This document shows positions 32,191 to 42,436 of a stretch of 64,000 nt of DNA, one piece after another. The stretch lies in NCBI GenBank assembly GCA_946902875.1, contig OX336336.1:6604545-6668544 (forward strand). The letters are read 5' to 3'. Within the stretch, counting starts at the first letter, position 1, and every line of letters starts with the position of its first letter. The stretch is from Nematopogon swammerdamellus (lineage: Eukaryota; Arthropoda; Insecta; Lepidoptera; Adelidae). The notes under the pieces were generated by a model. That model had not been told where the DNA came from. It made no database searches and saw only the letters and a list, made by a program, of their open reading frames with translations. Position numbers and translations under genes: made by a program.

Positions 32191-34396
32191 ATATCGAGGG
32201 CTTACTTCAAGAATGCATTAAGTCAGAAAAAGTAGTTTTGAGATAATCAAGATTTAAAGTTTACGAAAAATTTATAAAAAATTCTACTTATATTTACAAT
32301 ATCAGTATTATGTACCGAGATTTATTATCTATCGAGGTTAAAAATGTTTTTAATGAAAAAAATATATGTTCACACAATAGCACTTTATATTCAAAAGTGT
32401 AGGAGAAGGTACTGACTTAGTGTATTTTGTTTGACGGTTAATTTTGCAGTAAAATAAAAATACTGCGTTAAGTCTTATAGTAATTTAATGAAAAAGACAG
32501 TTGTGGTTGGTGCTTTGGTTTGGGGTTGGCTCTAGGCCTGCAAACTAGTCCCGCTTGGTTGAGGACCTTCGTGCAAAACCCTGCGATCTCCAGCTACCCC
32601 AGCCAGCCTATGTCATGGAAGAAAGGCTTTCATGGAAGAAAGCCACAAGTCGACTGGGGCGTTTGCAGACCTCTGCAACGGAAGATGGAGAACGGAGTAT
32701 GTCCCTTCGTTGGTTGTCAAGCAAACTGCACTCCAACAAAACATGCTCGGTCATTTCATTCGTCGCAAAACATTCCCTGCACAGTGGGCTATTCGTAATA
32801 ACCACGGTGTGTAGATATTTATTTAGCTTAGCCCGGGCCAGATTGATAAGCTTCAGAGCCAGCCTTCGGTCTGGTTTAGGAAGAGCAGCTCTCGACTGTC
32901 TGCACTCTGAGAGGCCCTTCCATCTGTCCCTGTGTTTCCGTGATGTCGACGCGTGCAACCAAGTCCAAGTTCAACCAAGTTTTCTGTATGCTTGCTGACG
33001 ACATTATCACGGGTTCCGCTCCTATGGTTATAGTTCTAGAGCCTCTTCGTTGTAGTGCAGTGTACATGACATACGCCCATCTCAGTCCCAGCGGTTGCAC
33101 TTGTAGCACCCCGATTACTTCCATTTGGAAAACTGTTGAGTGTGCACCAAGTCGTCCTGATCTATTAATGTTCAGCTCACGTGAGAAAATGCCCGCACCG
33201 GTCCAGCTGCTTGTCCTTGACCCGTCTGTGAAAATTCTTAGTTCTGTCTCACTAGATGGGCCGGGGGTTGGTCATTAATAAGGGTAGTTCACTGCACACC
33301 GTGTGCAGGACACTTGTGTGCTTTACCGGTTCGTCCCCTTTTCATAATCATAGTGCCTTGAGTCTGAATGCGGACGCCGCTGCCTCCTGTTTGACACATA
33401 GGTCCAGCGTTGACAGACAGAGTATGGCTTCAATGGTGGCCATGGGTGTACCGCATACAATCCGTAATATCCTTGGAGGTAATATCTATGCAGGCGAATC
33501 TCTAAAGCTTCTCTAATTGCATCGTTGATTAAAAAGACAGTTTTACGGGATTATAATTTTTCAGTGAATTAAAATGGTGGCTGCTACTAAACTAGTTGTA
33601 TCATCTATCTATTACGATTACCAGAGAGAAAACGCTTCATCTTGCCAAAAAAAATTCTTTTTTAACTAGATAACCTCAAATTACAACAGCTCACTAACAA
33701 ATTCACTCAGCGAATGCTTGAGGTGCCATCCACGGTTCAGTATTGCAAGCACACAATTCTAATTTATGTCGACTTAATGCATCGGCCAGTGTAGTTGTTA
33801 ACAACCACCACTTCAAGTAATATGGCCAAGAATACATTAAGTCCGACTTAGTGCTTTTCGCACTAAGTTTTGACGACGTTTCTAAAAATCGCGTCTTCGT
33901 AAATGCACTAAGTGACATAACGTCTTTTTGAAAATGATTTCATTAAGTCTGAGTAAGCCAAAACCGCAACATGAAATGCATTAAGTCACTTAATGCTTTC
34001 TTGTAGAATAGTATTCTACCACGAATTATCGAATTTGTATTTGTGAAATAACACTAAGTAGACTTAATGCATTTCAGAAGAATTACATTTTGCGATTGAC
34101 CTAAAAAACATTTACAGTAAGGCACTAAATTGTACTTAGTGTATTTACGTTGACTATAATTACAACAATAATCAGAACTTAGTGCCATTCTATTCGAATC
34201 ATGTCATTTAGTGCTTTTTGCTTGTACAAAGTAGTTATATTATGACTTAATGCTATAGCTATCTTTGGATCTCGTCAGTGTACAGCTTAGTGTGTTTTTG
34301 AAGAATGTAGCGCAAAAAATAATGAACAAAACTGTATAATTAAGTCAAAATCGATTTTTTTTTACATAGTGCATTCTTGAAGTAAGCCCTCGATAT
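32191..34396. mobile_element. TIR element with dispersed ACTTARTGC motifs
   Basis: ATATCGAGGGCTTACTTCAA plus GAATGCA at 32191-32217 is mirrored exactly at 34370-34396 (27 bp). Inside are about 17 copies of ACTTAATGC or ACTTAGTGC and complements, for example near 32215, 32414, 33771, 33845, 33860, 33905, 33979, 33988, 34061, 34134, 34177 and 34244; the motif overlaps the TIR. Such subterminal repeats resemble transposase binding sites. No transposase ORF is left. A decayed LINE lies at 32590-33520. Flanks are AT-rich, so the target duplication is ambiguous (TA or ATAT). Confidence 0.7.
32590..33520 (-). pseudogene. LINE remnant with RNase H and CCHC-like parts
   Basis: Minus-strand translation gives, in broken frames, RLGAHSTVFQMEVIGVL (RNase H-like, cf. 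xGxxxxVFxAE), and a 116-codon open stretch (32958-32608). The latter includes LNKYLHTVVITNSPLCREC and TEHVLLECSLLDNQRR, a Cys-x2-Cys...His...Cys pattern typical downstream of RNase H in Jockey/R1/I-group LINEs. The RT core is not recognisable. Stops and shifts at about 33000-33500 show it is dead. It lies inside the motif-rich TIR element. Confidence 0.7.
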
Positions 34397-34502
34397 GTAT
34401 ATGTTTTATTAATAAACACATCACCAGAACTATTGTTTATGTACTAGGAACGATAATTAATATTACATGGCACATCGTATTTATGTAGTGTATAATATGA
34501 CC

Positions 34503-34965
34503 AGTGCGTCCTCCCGGTTATGAATGACCTACGGGTGTGAAACATGGACTCTGACGACGGTCGCTGTTTTCCGAAGGTTGAAAGTTGCCCAGCGAGCAAT
34601 GGAGCGAGCCATGCTGGGAATATCGCTGCGTGATATGGTGCGTAACGAGGCAATCTGTTGACGCACCAAAGTAGTTGATATTGGACACCGGGTGGCTACA
34701 AGCTCAATTGGCAGTGGGCTGGGCACGTCAGCCTAAGAGACGACAACTGTCGGAGTAACCGCGTCTTACACTGACGGCTGTAGACAGGTAAAAGGAGTGT
34801 GGGAAGACCACCCGCCTGGTGAGACGACAACATCAAGCGCGTCGACAGAAAGTTGTGGTTCTTTACCGCTGAAGGCTGAGAGGAATGAAGAAACATTTGG
34901 GAAGTGTATGTCCAGCAGTGTACGCACGTAGTACGCACGAACGATCACTGACTTTGACACTTAAT
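34503..34965 (+). pseudogene. RTE-type LINE reverse transcriptase C-terminus
   Basis: Translation gives QCVLPVM, a 4-nt insertion, then TYGCETWTLTTVAVFRRLKV, AQRAMERAMLGISLRDMVRN, a TKVVDIGHRVA-like segment, and a VQQC-like end near 34920. The TYGxETW...RRLxxxQRAMERxMLGxxxxD order is typical of RTE-clade reverse transcriptases after the catalytic core. Several frameshifts and a TGA at about 34657 kill it. Related fragments on the minus strand are at 25928, 37735 and 59831. Confidence 0.75.
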
Positions 34966-35488
34966 TATCAGCTTCCATAGTGCCGTCAAATGTCTTTTAT
35001 TACAATTCCAGCCATAAATAGCAAAATTACCACGGAAGTTACCACAACCAAATTATTACTTTATTTTGTTCCGCTAACTTTCCCCTTAGCTGAGCGATAA
35101 TTTTCGTCGTGGCGCGAACGTTCCTGAAGTTTATCAAAACACGAAATCAGTCCGGTGCCTCCCCTTCCTTCCCCTCTCGCTCCTCCTTCCCCCTCACGAT
35201 ACCACGTGACGTCTGATCTCTCTCAAGTCTAATTTCCTTCTCGCGACTGCGACCAGATTCAGTTTAGAAATGTTTTGTTAAGACCGAAAGAATAAATACA
35301 TACACACATACATAAAATCATACAATAACGCTGTATTCCGAAGATTTATTTGTATTTTCGAGTATTATTCAGATTTTATCAAAGGAAATTCCAATACTGA
35401 TACGAGCTTAGAACATTTTCTAGTTGATCGAACCATTGCATTCCTAGTGTGCAAACATTTTGTTTTCTTTTTGGGGGTTTGGACCCCG
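34966..35488. other. Unassigned DNA
   Basis: A pyrimidine-rich stretch lies at 35150-35230. No gene or repeat family is recognised. Confidence 0.35.
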
Positions 35489-35489
35489 A

Positions 35490-35806
35490 AGCCTATGAAC
35501 AGCACAACGCTGATCACCACTTTTAGCAACATATTGGGACAAGATAACTTATCTTTTTTTTTAATTGATACGCGAGACACTTGGCGCCGTCAGCATGGAT
35601 TGTTGAGCCGACGACGACGCCCAAAAGCATTATACATATCTAGCATCAATTAAAGCACGAAAGGCAGTTATCTACTTCATGGCTTTGCATGGACCGTGCC
35701 GTGGCTACCCGTCGCCGTTTGACACGGCATCTTGTCCCTATCACTTAGTCACCTTTTACGATGTGCACGGGAAGAGATGCAGTGGTCTTATGTTAGTAGC
35801 GGGCCA
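35490..35806 (-). repeat. SINE family 2, degenerate
   Basis: AACAGCACAACGCTGATCAC, GACAAGATAACTTATC, a diverged or inserted segment (35550-35650), then GACACGGCATCTTGTCCCTA and GAAGAGATGCAGTGG follow family order. Confidence 0.6.
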
Positions 35807-35809
35807 CAA

Positions 35810-36200
35810 TATTTTCAAATCCCGTTTGAGGGAACATATGTTTTCAAACCATTAATGTTTCCATGTGTGTTATCGCTTATTTAGAAACTGCATTAGGTAT
35901 GTATGTATGTATTTATTTATATTGCGTATATGTATGTACTTTTGAACTTGTATGTATGTAAATCACGAATGTATTTAGTTGTATGTTATTACTATTATCT
36001 ATGTTTTATTGTTTAGTTTTGTACTCTTAAAAAAAATTATCTCATTTAATTTTCCGCACTACCCATCTACCCTACTCACAATCCCAGGTATGACTGGCAG
36101 ATAATGCCCTTAGGCTTTAAGTCCGCCTTTTGTCACTTTTTGTGCAATAAAGTATATTTTCATTTCATTTAATTTAATTTCATTTCATTTCATTTCACAC
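35810..36200 (+). repeat. LINE 3' end with (ATTTC)n tail
   Basis: A 16-codon coding tail reads NIFKSRLREHMFSNH then TAA (35828-35855), typical of the last residues of Jockey/CR1-group reverse transcriptases. It is followed by a 3' UTR with GTATGACTGGCAGATAATGC and TGTGCAATAAAGTATATTTT, then repeated ATTTC units. It is strongly 5'-truncated. Confidence 0.75.
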
Positions 36201-36580
36201 AAGGTATAGAAGAAGTACAAATATATAAGTAAGAGTTAGTACTTGTAAATAAATTCTCCATGGGAAGTGGTAATGTCGTGTACACAAGGTTGACTGAAAG
36301 AAATTGGATTCTGTAATAAGTCTGTCTTCTGCAAATGTGAAAAAAAACTGTTATACGATATGATAGATCGCGGTCATCATGATACTTGTTTTGTAATTTA
36401 TTAACTAACTGCGTTATTTATCAAAGTATGTACTTTTAACATCAGCCGTGGAAATATTCTCACTTTATCTACACATTATTAGCCCACATTTGTAAACTGT
36501 TCCACATATGCCTCTCCAAAGGCACCCCACGAGACGAGGTATTCTGCTCTCATCATCCATCCACTCCCGGCTACCTATTT
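36201..36580. other. Unassigned DNA
   Basis: No ORF or repeat recognised. Confidence 0.35.
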
Positions 36581-36945
36581 AGGGTTCCGTATACATAAGG
36601 AAGCCTATTACTAAGCCTACTTCGTCTGTCCGTCCGTCCGTCCTAAGGCTGTATCGTTTGAACCGTAATATTTAGGTACCGGTTGAAATTTTCATAGAAA
36701 ATTTGTTGTTATGGCGGATGTACCAACAAATAATAAAACAAACAAAAAGTAAAAAATTTGGGGTCCCCATACAATATACATATTCACGCTACTGAGTAAT
36801 AGATGGCGCCACAGGTATTTACATATATTTTGCATTATAGACAGACAAAATATAGACGAATAAGGTTTTTTAACAGGTATGGTATTAGCGGATCTACGAA
36901 ATCCTCCGTGCGCTAGTAAAACTCGCACTTGACCGATTTTTAGGG
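36581..36945 (+). repeat. Family D repeat
   Basis: TAGGGTTCCGTATACATAAG, TACTAAGCCTACTTCGTCTG, GTTTGAACCGTAATATTTAG, a TTATGGCGGATGTACCAAC variant, AATCCTCCGTGCGC and ACTCGCACTTGACCG follow family order. Confidence 0.75.
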
Positions 36946-37085
36946 CCCCGTCACCAAATGCGAAAAAAGGGACCCTTATGGGATCGCTCTGGTGTCTGTA
37001 TGTCTGTCTGTCTAACTGTCGGTCACATGCAGATATCTCCGGACCTACTGAACCGATTTTTAGAAACCGAATCGCCGCCGTCATC
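36946..37085 (+). repeat. Repeat related to family D
   Basis: GGGCCCCGTCACCAAATGCG, AGGGACCCTTATGGGATCGC, a TGTCTGTCTG tract and ACCTACTGAACCGATTTTTA suggest a related or nested repeat of another subtype. Confidence 0.5.
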
Positions 37086-37734
37086 CCCTCACGCGTAGCC
37101 AGGTTGGCTGCAATTGTGGCTAATAATATCAGAGACGTTGTCTAGCCGAGTGCCTCGCAGGCATGCTGGGCAGGGGTTGAGGGAGGGGGAAATCGGCTGA
37201 AACAAAATGGCAATCTCATTGCGGGTTAGCGGAACAATTGCCTCGGAGCTAACTTTGATCTTTGAGGCGGGAGCTATTGGGTCGTTCCATTATTGGACGG
37301 ATCCATTTTGTTATCTGAAGGTTGGAAACTTTTAAATCGAGTAAAACGCTTCTTGAGTGAGGGCTGACATATTGGTTAGTTTTGAACTGTGGCTACGCTT
37401 TTGATCTAACTAAAATAAAAAAAAATTGTGTAAAGGAGTTAACTGTAGCTTGGCTTAAAATCAGCGGCCCTTGTGATACTTTCAAGTGGGCGAATGCTGC
37501 ACCTACGCCCTTTCTATTGTACAACTGTATTTCTATGTGTTAATGTGTGATAATGATAATGTATGATAATGTATGTACATTTGAATAAATGACAATTTTA
37601 TTCTATTTTATGCTTATTCCTAATTTCAACTACGTAACTTCTTGCAAAATTATGGCACAGGAGGGTTAATCGACTTCAATTTATGCATGTATTAAAATTT
37701 TGATTTAAATTTATTATTTACTTTTAATTTCGTC
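37086..37734. other. Unassigned DNA
   Basis: No gene. A GGCAGGGGTTGAGGGAGGGGG patch at 37170 is the only compositional feature. 37530-37590 has repeated GATAATGTATG units. Confidence 0.35.
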
Positions 37735-37915
37735 TTTCCACATTCCGATTTCCTGTCCACGGCCGCCAGTGTAGGACACGGTTACTCCAACGGTCGTCGT
37801 CTCTTCGGCTGTTGTGCCCAGCGCACTGCCACTTGAGCACTGCCACTCCGGGAGTACTAGAGGAAAATTGGGGAGGCGTATTTCCAGCAGTGGCTGCATA
37901 TATGCTGACTGACTG
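37735..37915 (-). repeat. RTE-type LINE fragment
   Basis: CCACGGCCGCCAGTGTAGGA and CACGGTTACTCCAACGGTCG match 60003-60045, then CAGCGCACTGCCACTTGAGC; a displaced block CCAGCAGTGGCTGCATA is near the end. It is rearranged relative to 59831-60215. Confidence 0.6.
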
Positions 37916-38459
37916 AAGGGGTATTACCACATTTGATTTTATATTAAACCCATAAAAATGTTTTCCAATATTTCTTACATTATGCTAACAACACAAAATG
38001 GACGCTTTCCTCCCAAAAATTCCCAAACACAATTTCACAGTAGCCGCTGTGAATTAATTAAAAGCCCATCAGGTCCCTTCACTCATATCATTGTGTACAC
38101 TTCATGCATTTAACATTCTCTAGGGTCGAACAAAGACTCGAATACATGGGAATATGTACACAGAGACGGCATCGTCATACATTGCACCTCTCGCTCTCAA
38201 CACCTGATCCACTTAATTAATAAGTCTTTGTAGTCAGAACTCTCAGTAATATGGTTAATCTTGCTTTCAAGCTGTATTTTCGATAAACTGTAAGCGATGT
38301 TATTATTTTGATAGTCACTAAAATACTTGTAAAAGTATTTATATAAAAAATAATAATACCCTGGTAGTTTCTTACCGAAACTTCGCGGGGCATTTGTAGT
38401 GAGTTCTTCTTCGTCGGTAAAATCGAAAATGACCCAAATCTCGCTTAAATGGCCTTTTC

Positions 38460-38545
38460 CCACACACTTTAGTCCATCTACAAGCCGGAGGTACCTCCTT
38501 GGGGGTGAAATTGGCCGTGACTGAGGCTCGAGCTGACCTCGAGTG
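38460..38545 (+). repeat. LINE family B, 3' end fragment
   Basis: CTTTAGTCCATCTACAAGCC, GAGGTACCTCCTTGGGGGTG and GAAATTGGCCGTGACTGAGG match 31170-31235. Confidence 0.7.
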
Positions 38546-38552
38546 CGGCGGC

Positions 38553-38945
38553 ATGCGGTCGGCGCGGTCTTGGTCTTGGTCTTAGCTTTGGACTCTTGTT
38601 TTCAAGCTCGGTTCGAATCCGACCGACACAGCAATGAGTTTTTATGAATGGAAATATTTACGTGCATACCTACACCTACGTCACCGTTCGGAATCGGAGA
38701 AAATTATTGTCGATAAGGGAACTCCAATTTTCCCCTTTCTGCTCTTAGGTGGTAGGCTCGAATTGCAGCCGGCTGGGTCTAGACGAAAAATAGCCGCATA
38801 GCAGCCTCGGCTGTGTTCTCTTTTTGTCTAGGCCAGCAGTTCAAAGGGAAGTCTCCGGGATGGCAACTTCTCGGACGTGTTAATGGCTGGTAGGAGCATG
38901 CGCTTTGAGTTCTGACTCCCTCTGACTCAGCCACCTATACCGGAT
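38553..38945 (+). repeat. tRNA-derived SINE (family 3)
   Basis: GGTTCGAATCCGACC at 38613-38627 is a good tRNA B box, with a weak A-box region upstream near 38565. The body has CTTAGGTGGTAGGCTCGAA, CCGGCTGGGTCTAGACG and GGGAAGTCTCCGGGATGGCA. A reverse body copy is at 58570-58755. The repeated GGTCTT units at 38565-38583 are a local expansion. Confidence 0.7.
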
Positions 38946-38964
38946 TGCATACAAAACAAATGAA

Positions 38965-39245
38965 CTTTTAACACCCGACGCAAAAAACGGAGGGGTGTTA
39001 TAAGTTTGACGTGTGTGTGTGAGGGTGTGTGTATGTTTGTGTCTGTCTGTGGCATCGTAGCTCCCAAACAGGTAGACCGATTTGGATGCGTTTTTTTTAT
39101 TAGGAAGCTTGTTTAATCGGGGTGGTTCTTAGCTATGTTTGTAATCAAATAATCAAGTAATTAAGTAATTAAAAAATTAATTATCTTAAAAGTCGACCGA
39201 TTTGCATGTTTTTATAAAAAACCTTGAAATAAAAGTTAAATTACA
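38965..39245 (+). repeat. ACACCCGACGC-type repeat with (TG)n
   Basis: AACACCCGACGCAAAAAACG, GAGGGGTGTTATAAG, a GTGTGTGTG tract, GGTAGACCGATTTGGATGCG and a second ACCGATTTGCATG. I associate it with lepidopteran dispersed repeats; class unknown. The MITE at 39246 directly follows. Confidence 0.5.
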
Positions 39246-39454
39246 AATTTAAAAAATCCCTGACCCTTAAAAAGTAAAAAAAATATTTCCGTTGACTTAC
39301 TTAAAGGAGTCGGGGGACCGCTAAGTAAATAATAAAATATAAAAACTCAGAGCTGCGTGGGAATTTACTTAGCGGTCCACCGATTCCTTTAAGAAAGTGA
39401 ACGGAAATATTTTTTTTACTTTTTCAGGGTCGGGGGTTTTTTAAATTTTTAATT
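39246..39454. mobile_element. Palindromic MITE, copy 2
   Basis: Arms CCCTGACCCTTAAAAAGTAA and TACTTTTTCAGGGTCGGGGG, with inner GGAGTCGGGGGACCGCTAAG and complement. The centre ACTCAGAGCTGCG is inverted relative to copy 1 (933-1123). Confidence 0.85.
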
Positions 39455-39764
39455 TCATAGTCCAGTTTTTTCACCTCCTCGACAAATTGGTCTCTCTTCT
39501 AGATATGTACATCCAGGTTCGAACATCATTAGCCCATTGTAGGCTCTTTGGGCGACCCTTATTACGTTGCATATGTATGAGAGGACACCCCTCACTGTGC
39601 TCTGTGAACTGTAGAGCTGTTTAGCTTATAATGGAGAACGCAGGTCGTTTGTGGCAATGAAATAGAAAATAGGCGGTCCCTCATAATGAACGAAGGTAGA
39701 GGTTATTTTATCCAAAACTATTGTAAATTTTTTAGGTATATTAATCAACAACCAATTTACGTGA

Positions 39765-39985
39765 ATTATTTTTAAAACAAAACAGCTTTACTCACGGTTC
39801 TTCACGAGCTAAGTGGTTCGACGTTTCGGGCCAAGCGTATGGCCCATCCTCATGAGCACTCTGCCCAGTGCGACGGTTGGCAGAGGCGGAGTGCTCATGA
39901 GGATGGGCCATACGCTTGGCCTGAAACGTCGAGCCACATAGCTCGTGAAGAACCGTGAGTAAAACTGTTTTGTTTTAAAAATAAT
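39765..39985. mobile_element. Foldback element with ~97-bp arms
   Basis: Left arm 39765-39861 (ACTCACGGTTCTTCACGAGC, GACGTTTCGGGCCAAGCGTA, GGCCCATCCTCATGAGCACT) and right arm 39888-39985 are reverse complements with few mismatches. The 26-nt loop has its own CTCTGCC/GGCAGAG stem. Confidence 0.9.
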
Positions 39986-40121
39986 GTCTAACAACCACGG
40001 TAATTTAAAAACCCATATAATTTACGTGCAGTTCTCATTTCTCGTTTCATTTGACGTGTCATATCTCAAAACCGTTACAGGCTATATCACATAATGTTAT
40101 TTCTCCTAGAAGCTGAGCGGT

Positions 40122-40744
40122 AAACGAAATCTCAAAAACAATTCACGGAAAAGACCTAGTATTCTGGTCATATTTTATATTCGAATACAAAACTCTGGGT
40201 TTTGTAAACAAAACAAGACAGAAATAAATCAATTCTAAATTCCCCACCTCTAAGATGCAGAAGTACCTTAGACATACATACACATACACACCACACGCTA
40301 TATCCCGACAATCAGAGTAAGCAGAGTAATCGGTGTTGTGCTGCAAGAACTCTGGTAAATTACAGCACAACACAGACCACCACGTTTAGCAAAGTATTCG
40401 GACAAGAAAACTATCAAGCAGCAAGTAAGGCACGAAGACCCACCTGCTGCATGACTCGGTGGAAGTACCGTGCCAAGGTGAGAGGTGGCGATCCTGTCGC
40501 CCTTTAGCACGGCATTTTGTCCTTAACCCTTAGGAGCATTTTACGACATGCATGGGGAGAGATGCAGTGGGGCTATTCTTTTTAAGTACCGACCCGACAC
40601 GGTATCCAAAAAAACGATTTACGGAAAATACCTAGTCGTATCCTGGCCATATTTTAAATTCGAATACAAAACTCAGGCTCTGAAAACAAAACAGACAGAA
40701 ATAAATCAATTCTAAATTCCCCACCTCTAAGATGCAGAAGTACC
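40122..40744. repeat. ~145-bp direct duplication bracketing a SINE
   Basis: 40122-40272 and 40602-40744 share TATTCGAATACAAAACTC, AGACAGAAATAAATCAATTC and TAAATTCCCCACCTCTAAGA, ending GATGCAGAAGTACCTTA. The SINE family 2 copy lies exactly between them. The first half is more diverged than the last 70 bp. Confidence 0.85.
40273..40600 (-). repeat. SINE family 2 copy
   Basis: (CATA)-type start, CACACGCTATATCCCGACAA, GGACAAGAAAACTATCAAGC, CCTGCTGCATGACTCGGTGG and GGGGCTATTCTTTTTAAGTA; near full length. Confidence 0.8.
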
Positions 40745-40966
40745 TTATCTAATTTGAATATCTACCTAGAGCGCGTGCCACCCACCACCCTCCACACGTT
40801 ATCTGTCTGTCTGGGGATGTCTCGTGCTGTTTTTGCCAGTCGAGCGAACGAATCAGCGATGCACCCTCCGTCCGACGGAACTCGCTGCGACATCTAGTGG
40901 CGGACTTGGTTTATTCAACGTATCATCTGCATTTTCATAGTAAACCGTACCGAGTGTTGTACCGTG

Positions 40967-41275
40967 TGGAGCCGGTACTTTAAAAGAATAGCCCCACTGC
41001 ATCTCTCCCCGTGTATTTCGTAAAAGGCGACTAAGGAATATGACTCCCTTCTTATATTACTAGGTGGTAGAGTTTAACCCGCCCGGGTTGATACTACCGC
41101 ACTGAATGAAAGGTCGGTCGAAACAGCTATGTAAATAGTTCGGGTTTTCCGTCCAGTTCAATGTAGCCGACGTGAAATGAAGGGAAGCACTGACGTGGTA
41201 CCAAGTTCACCTGGTGTTATGGGCTGACATGACAGATGTTGTAGGTGATGTAGCCAAGCGTGTCAGTATCCATAA
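40967..41275 (+). repeat. Chimeric SINE: family 2 head, tRNA/5S-family tail
   Basis: The first 70 bp (GGTACTTTAAAAGAATAGCC, CCACTGCATCTCTCCCCGTG, GTAAAAGGCGACTAAGGAAT) are the start of family 2. The sequence then passes via ATGACTCCCTTCTTATATTA into the tRNA/5S family body from AGGTGGTAGAGTTTAACCCG to CAAGCGTGTCAGTATCCATA plus A run. The same junction occurs in reverse at 45240-45500. Confidence 0.8.
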
Positions 41276-41308
41276 AAAAAGTAAAGTGCGCTGTAAAATT
41301 TAATATAT

Positions 41309-41701
41309 ATAAGGTGCTTCGTTATTTATGTCAAAAATTTCGGGAGGGTTACATAGACAATCAAATAAACACGTTACGCCAAAAAAAAATGTTTTTAGCA
41401 TTACTTTTCGAGAAATTTAACAAAACATGTTTGCTACCTAAACATTAACCTGTGTGTAACAGTAGGTAGCTTGCATTGTACAGGGTAAATGACCGTAATA
41501 TGTTCAAACGCAGAACAGCTGTTTGCTGTAAGTAAGTCACAAGGTCACTATGATTGGTTTTTACAGCTACTTTTTTGATTACATTTTTTTGTTAGGAGAA
41601 AAATGCTCCTATAAACATAAGTTTTTTTCTTACGTAGTGTTTATTTGAGTGCGTATATAACCCTCCCGAAATTTTTTACATAAATAACGAAGCACCTTAT
41701 A
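41309..41701. mobile_element. MITE of about 390 bp with ~45-bp TIRs
   Basis: ATAAGGTGCTTCGTTATTTA at the left, continuing AAATTTCGGGAGGGTTA, is mirrored at the right with one or two mismatches. Flanking TATA is compatible with TA duplication. The interior has a short run of codons but no transposase motif. Confidence 0.85.
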
Positions 41702-41705
41702 TAGA

Positions 41706-41955
41706 CTTGTTTTTGCCCGCGGCTTCGCTTCGCGTGACTTTTTGCTCACAGTTCAGGCCGCCGATGACGTAGCGTCATGACTTATAGCCTAAAACCATCT
41801 TGATAAGTGACAGAATGTAACAGGGAAAACAGTATGTAAATCGATTGAATGGTTCTCGAGTTATAACTCGAGAACCACTTTATAATATAAAGGATATTCA
41901 TTCATATAGGTATTGACATATACGTTACACGGTCGCCGGTCGCCCGTAGAAATTT
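41706..41955 (-). mobile_element. Helitron-like remnant, subfamily B
   Basis: TTTTTGCCCGCGGCTTCGCT, CTTTTTGCTCACAGTTCAGG, CCGATGACGTAGCGTCATGA and ACGTTACACGGTCGCCGG follow the order of 1644-1850. It carries the palindrome at 41850-41877. Confidence 0.7.
41850..41877. repeat. Perfect 28-bp palindrome
   Basis: TGGTTCTCGAGTTA is followed without spacer by its reverse complement. The sister copy near 1775 has only one half, so this is a local inverted duplication. Confidence 0.9.
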
Positions 41956-42082
41956 CGCTTTAAGTTATTAATTCCTAAGATCTAAAATTGTTAACTAGTT
42001 ATAAAAGCATAATAATAATGTGTATGTTTTTAATGTTTATATTTTCAATAAGAATAAAGTTATTTGTTTTTGTAGAAACCGC

Positions 42083-42200
42083 GACATGTGGCGCCTAGTC
42101 ACCCATAAGTTGTTTAATGACGCCCATGGACATTCGGTTGCATGCGGGGTCGCAATCACGCGCCCTTTGAAAGACACGAGACGGGAAAGATGTGGGCAAG
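42083..42200 (-). repeat. LINE family A, 3' end, reverse
   Basis: CGACATGTGGCGCCTAGTCA, GACGCCCATGGACATTCGGT and CCTTTGAAAGACACGAGAC follow family order, diverged. Confidence 0.7.
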
Positions 42201-42436
42201 GAGAGAGTAATTTTATAAAAATGTGTAAATAATAATGTAATTTAATAAAAACATATAATTTATTATTTTAATACTGTGATTTATTATTTAATGTGCGATT
42301 CGTGTTTCCGAATAAATGACATAAACATTGCCTCATATATCCCACTTTAATTTTAGCGCTATTATTGTTAAAACAACAAAATCATATAAACAAAAACGTC
42401 CACGAATGAAAAGTCGACGGCTACGCCAAGCGAGAA

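Noticed and set aside
32520..33516. Several plus-strand ORFs of 60-147 codons
   Set aside because: They overlap the minus-strand RNase H / CCHC LINE remnant, which carries recognisable motifs.
38553..38640. Functional tRNA gene (B box GGTTCGAATCC)
   Set aside because: No cloverleaf can be drawn with a matching acceptor stem; the GGTCTT repeats disrupt the 5' half and a SINE body follows.
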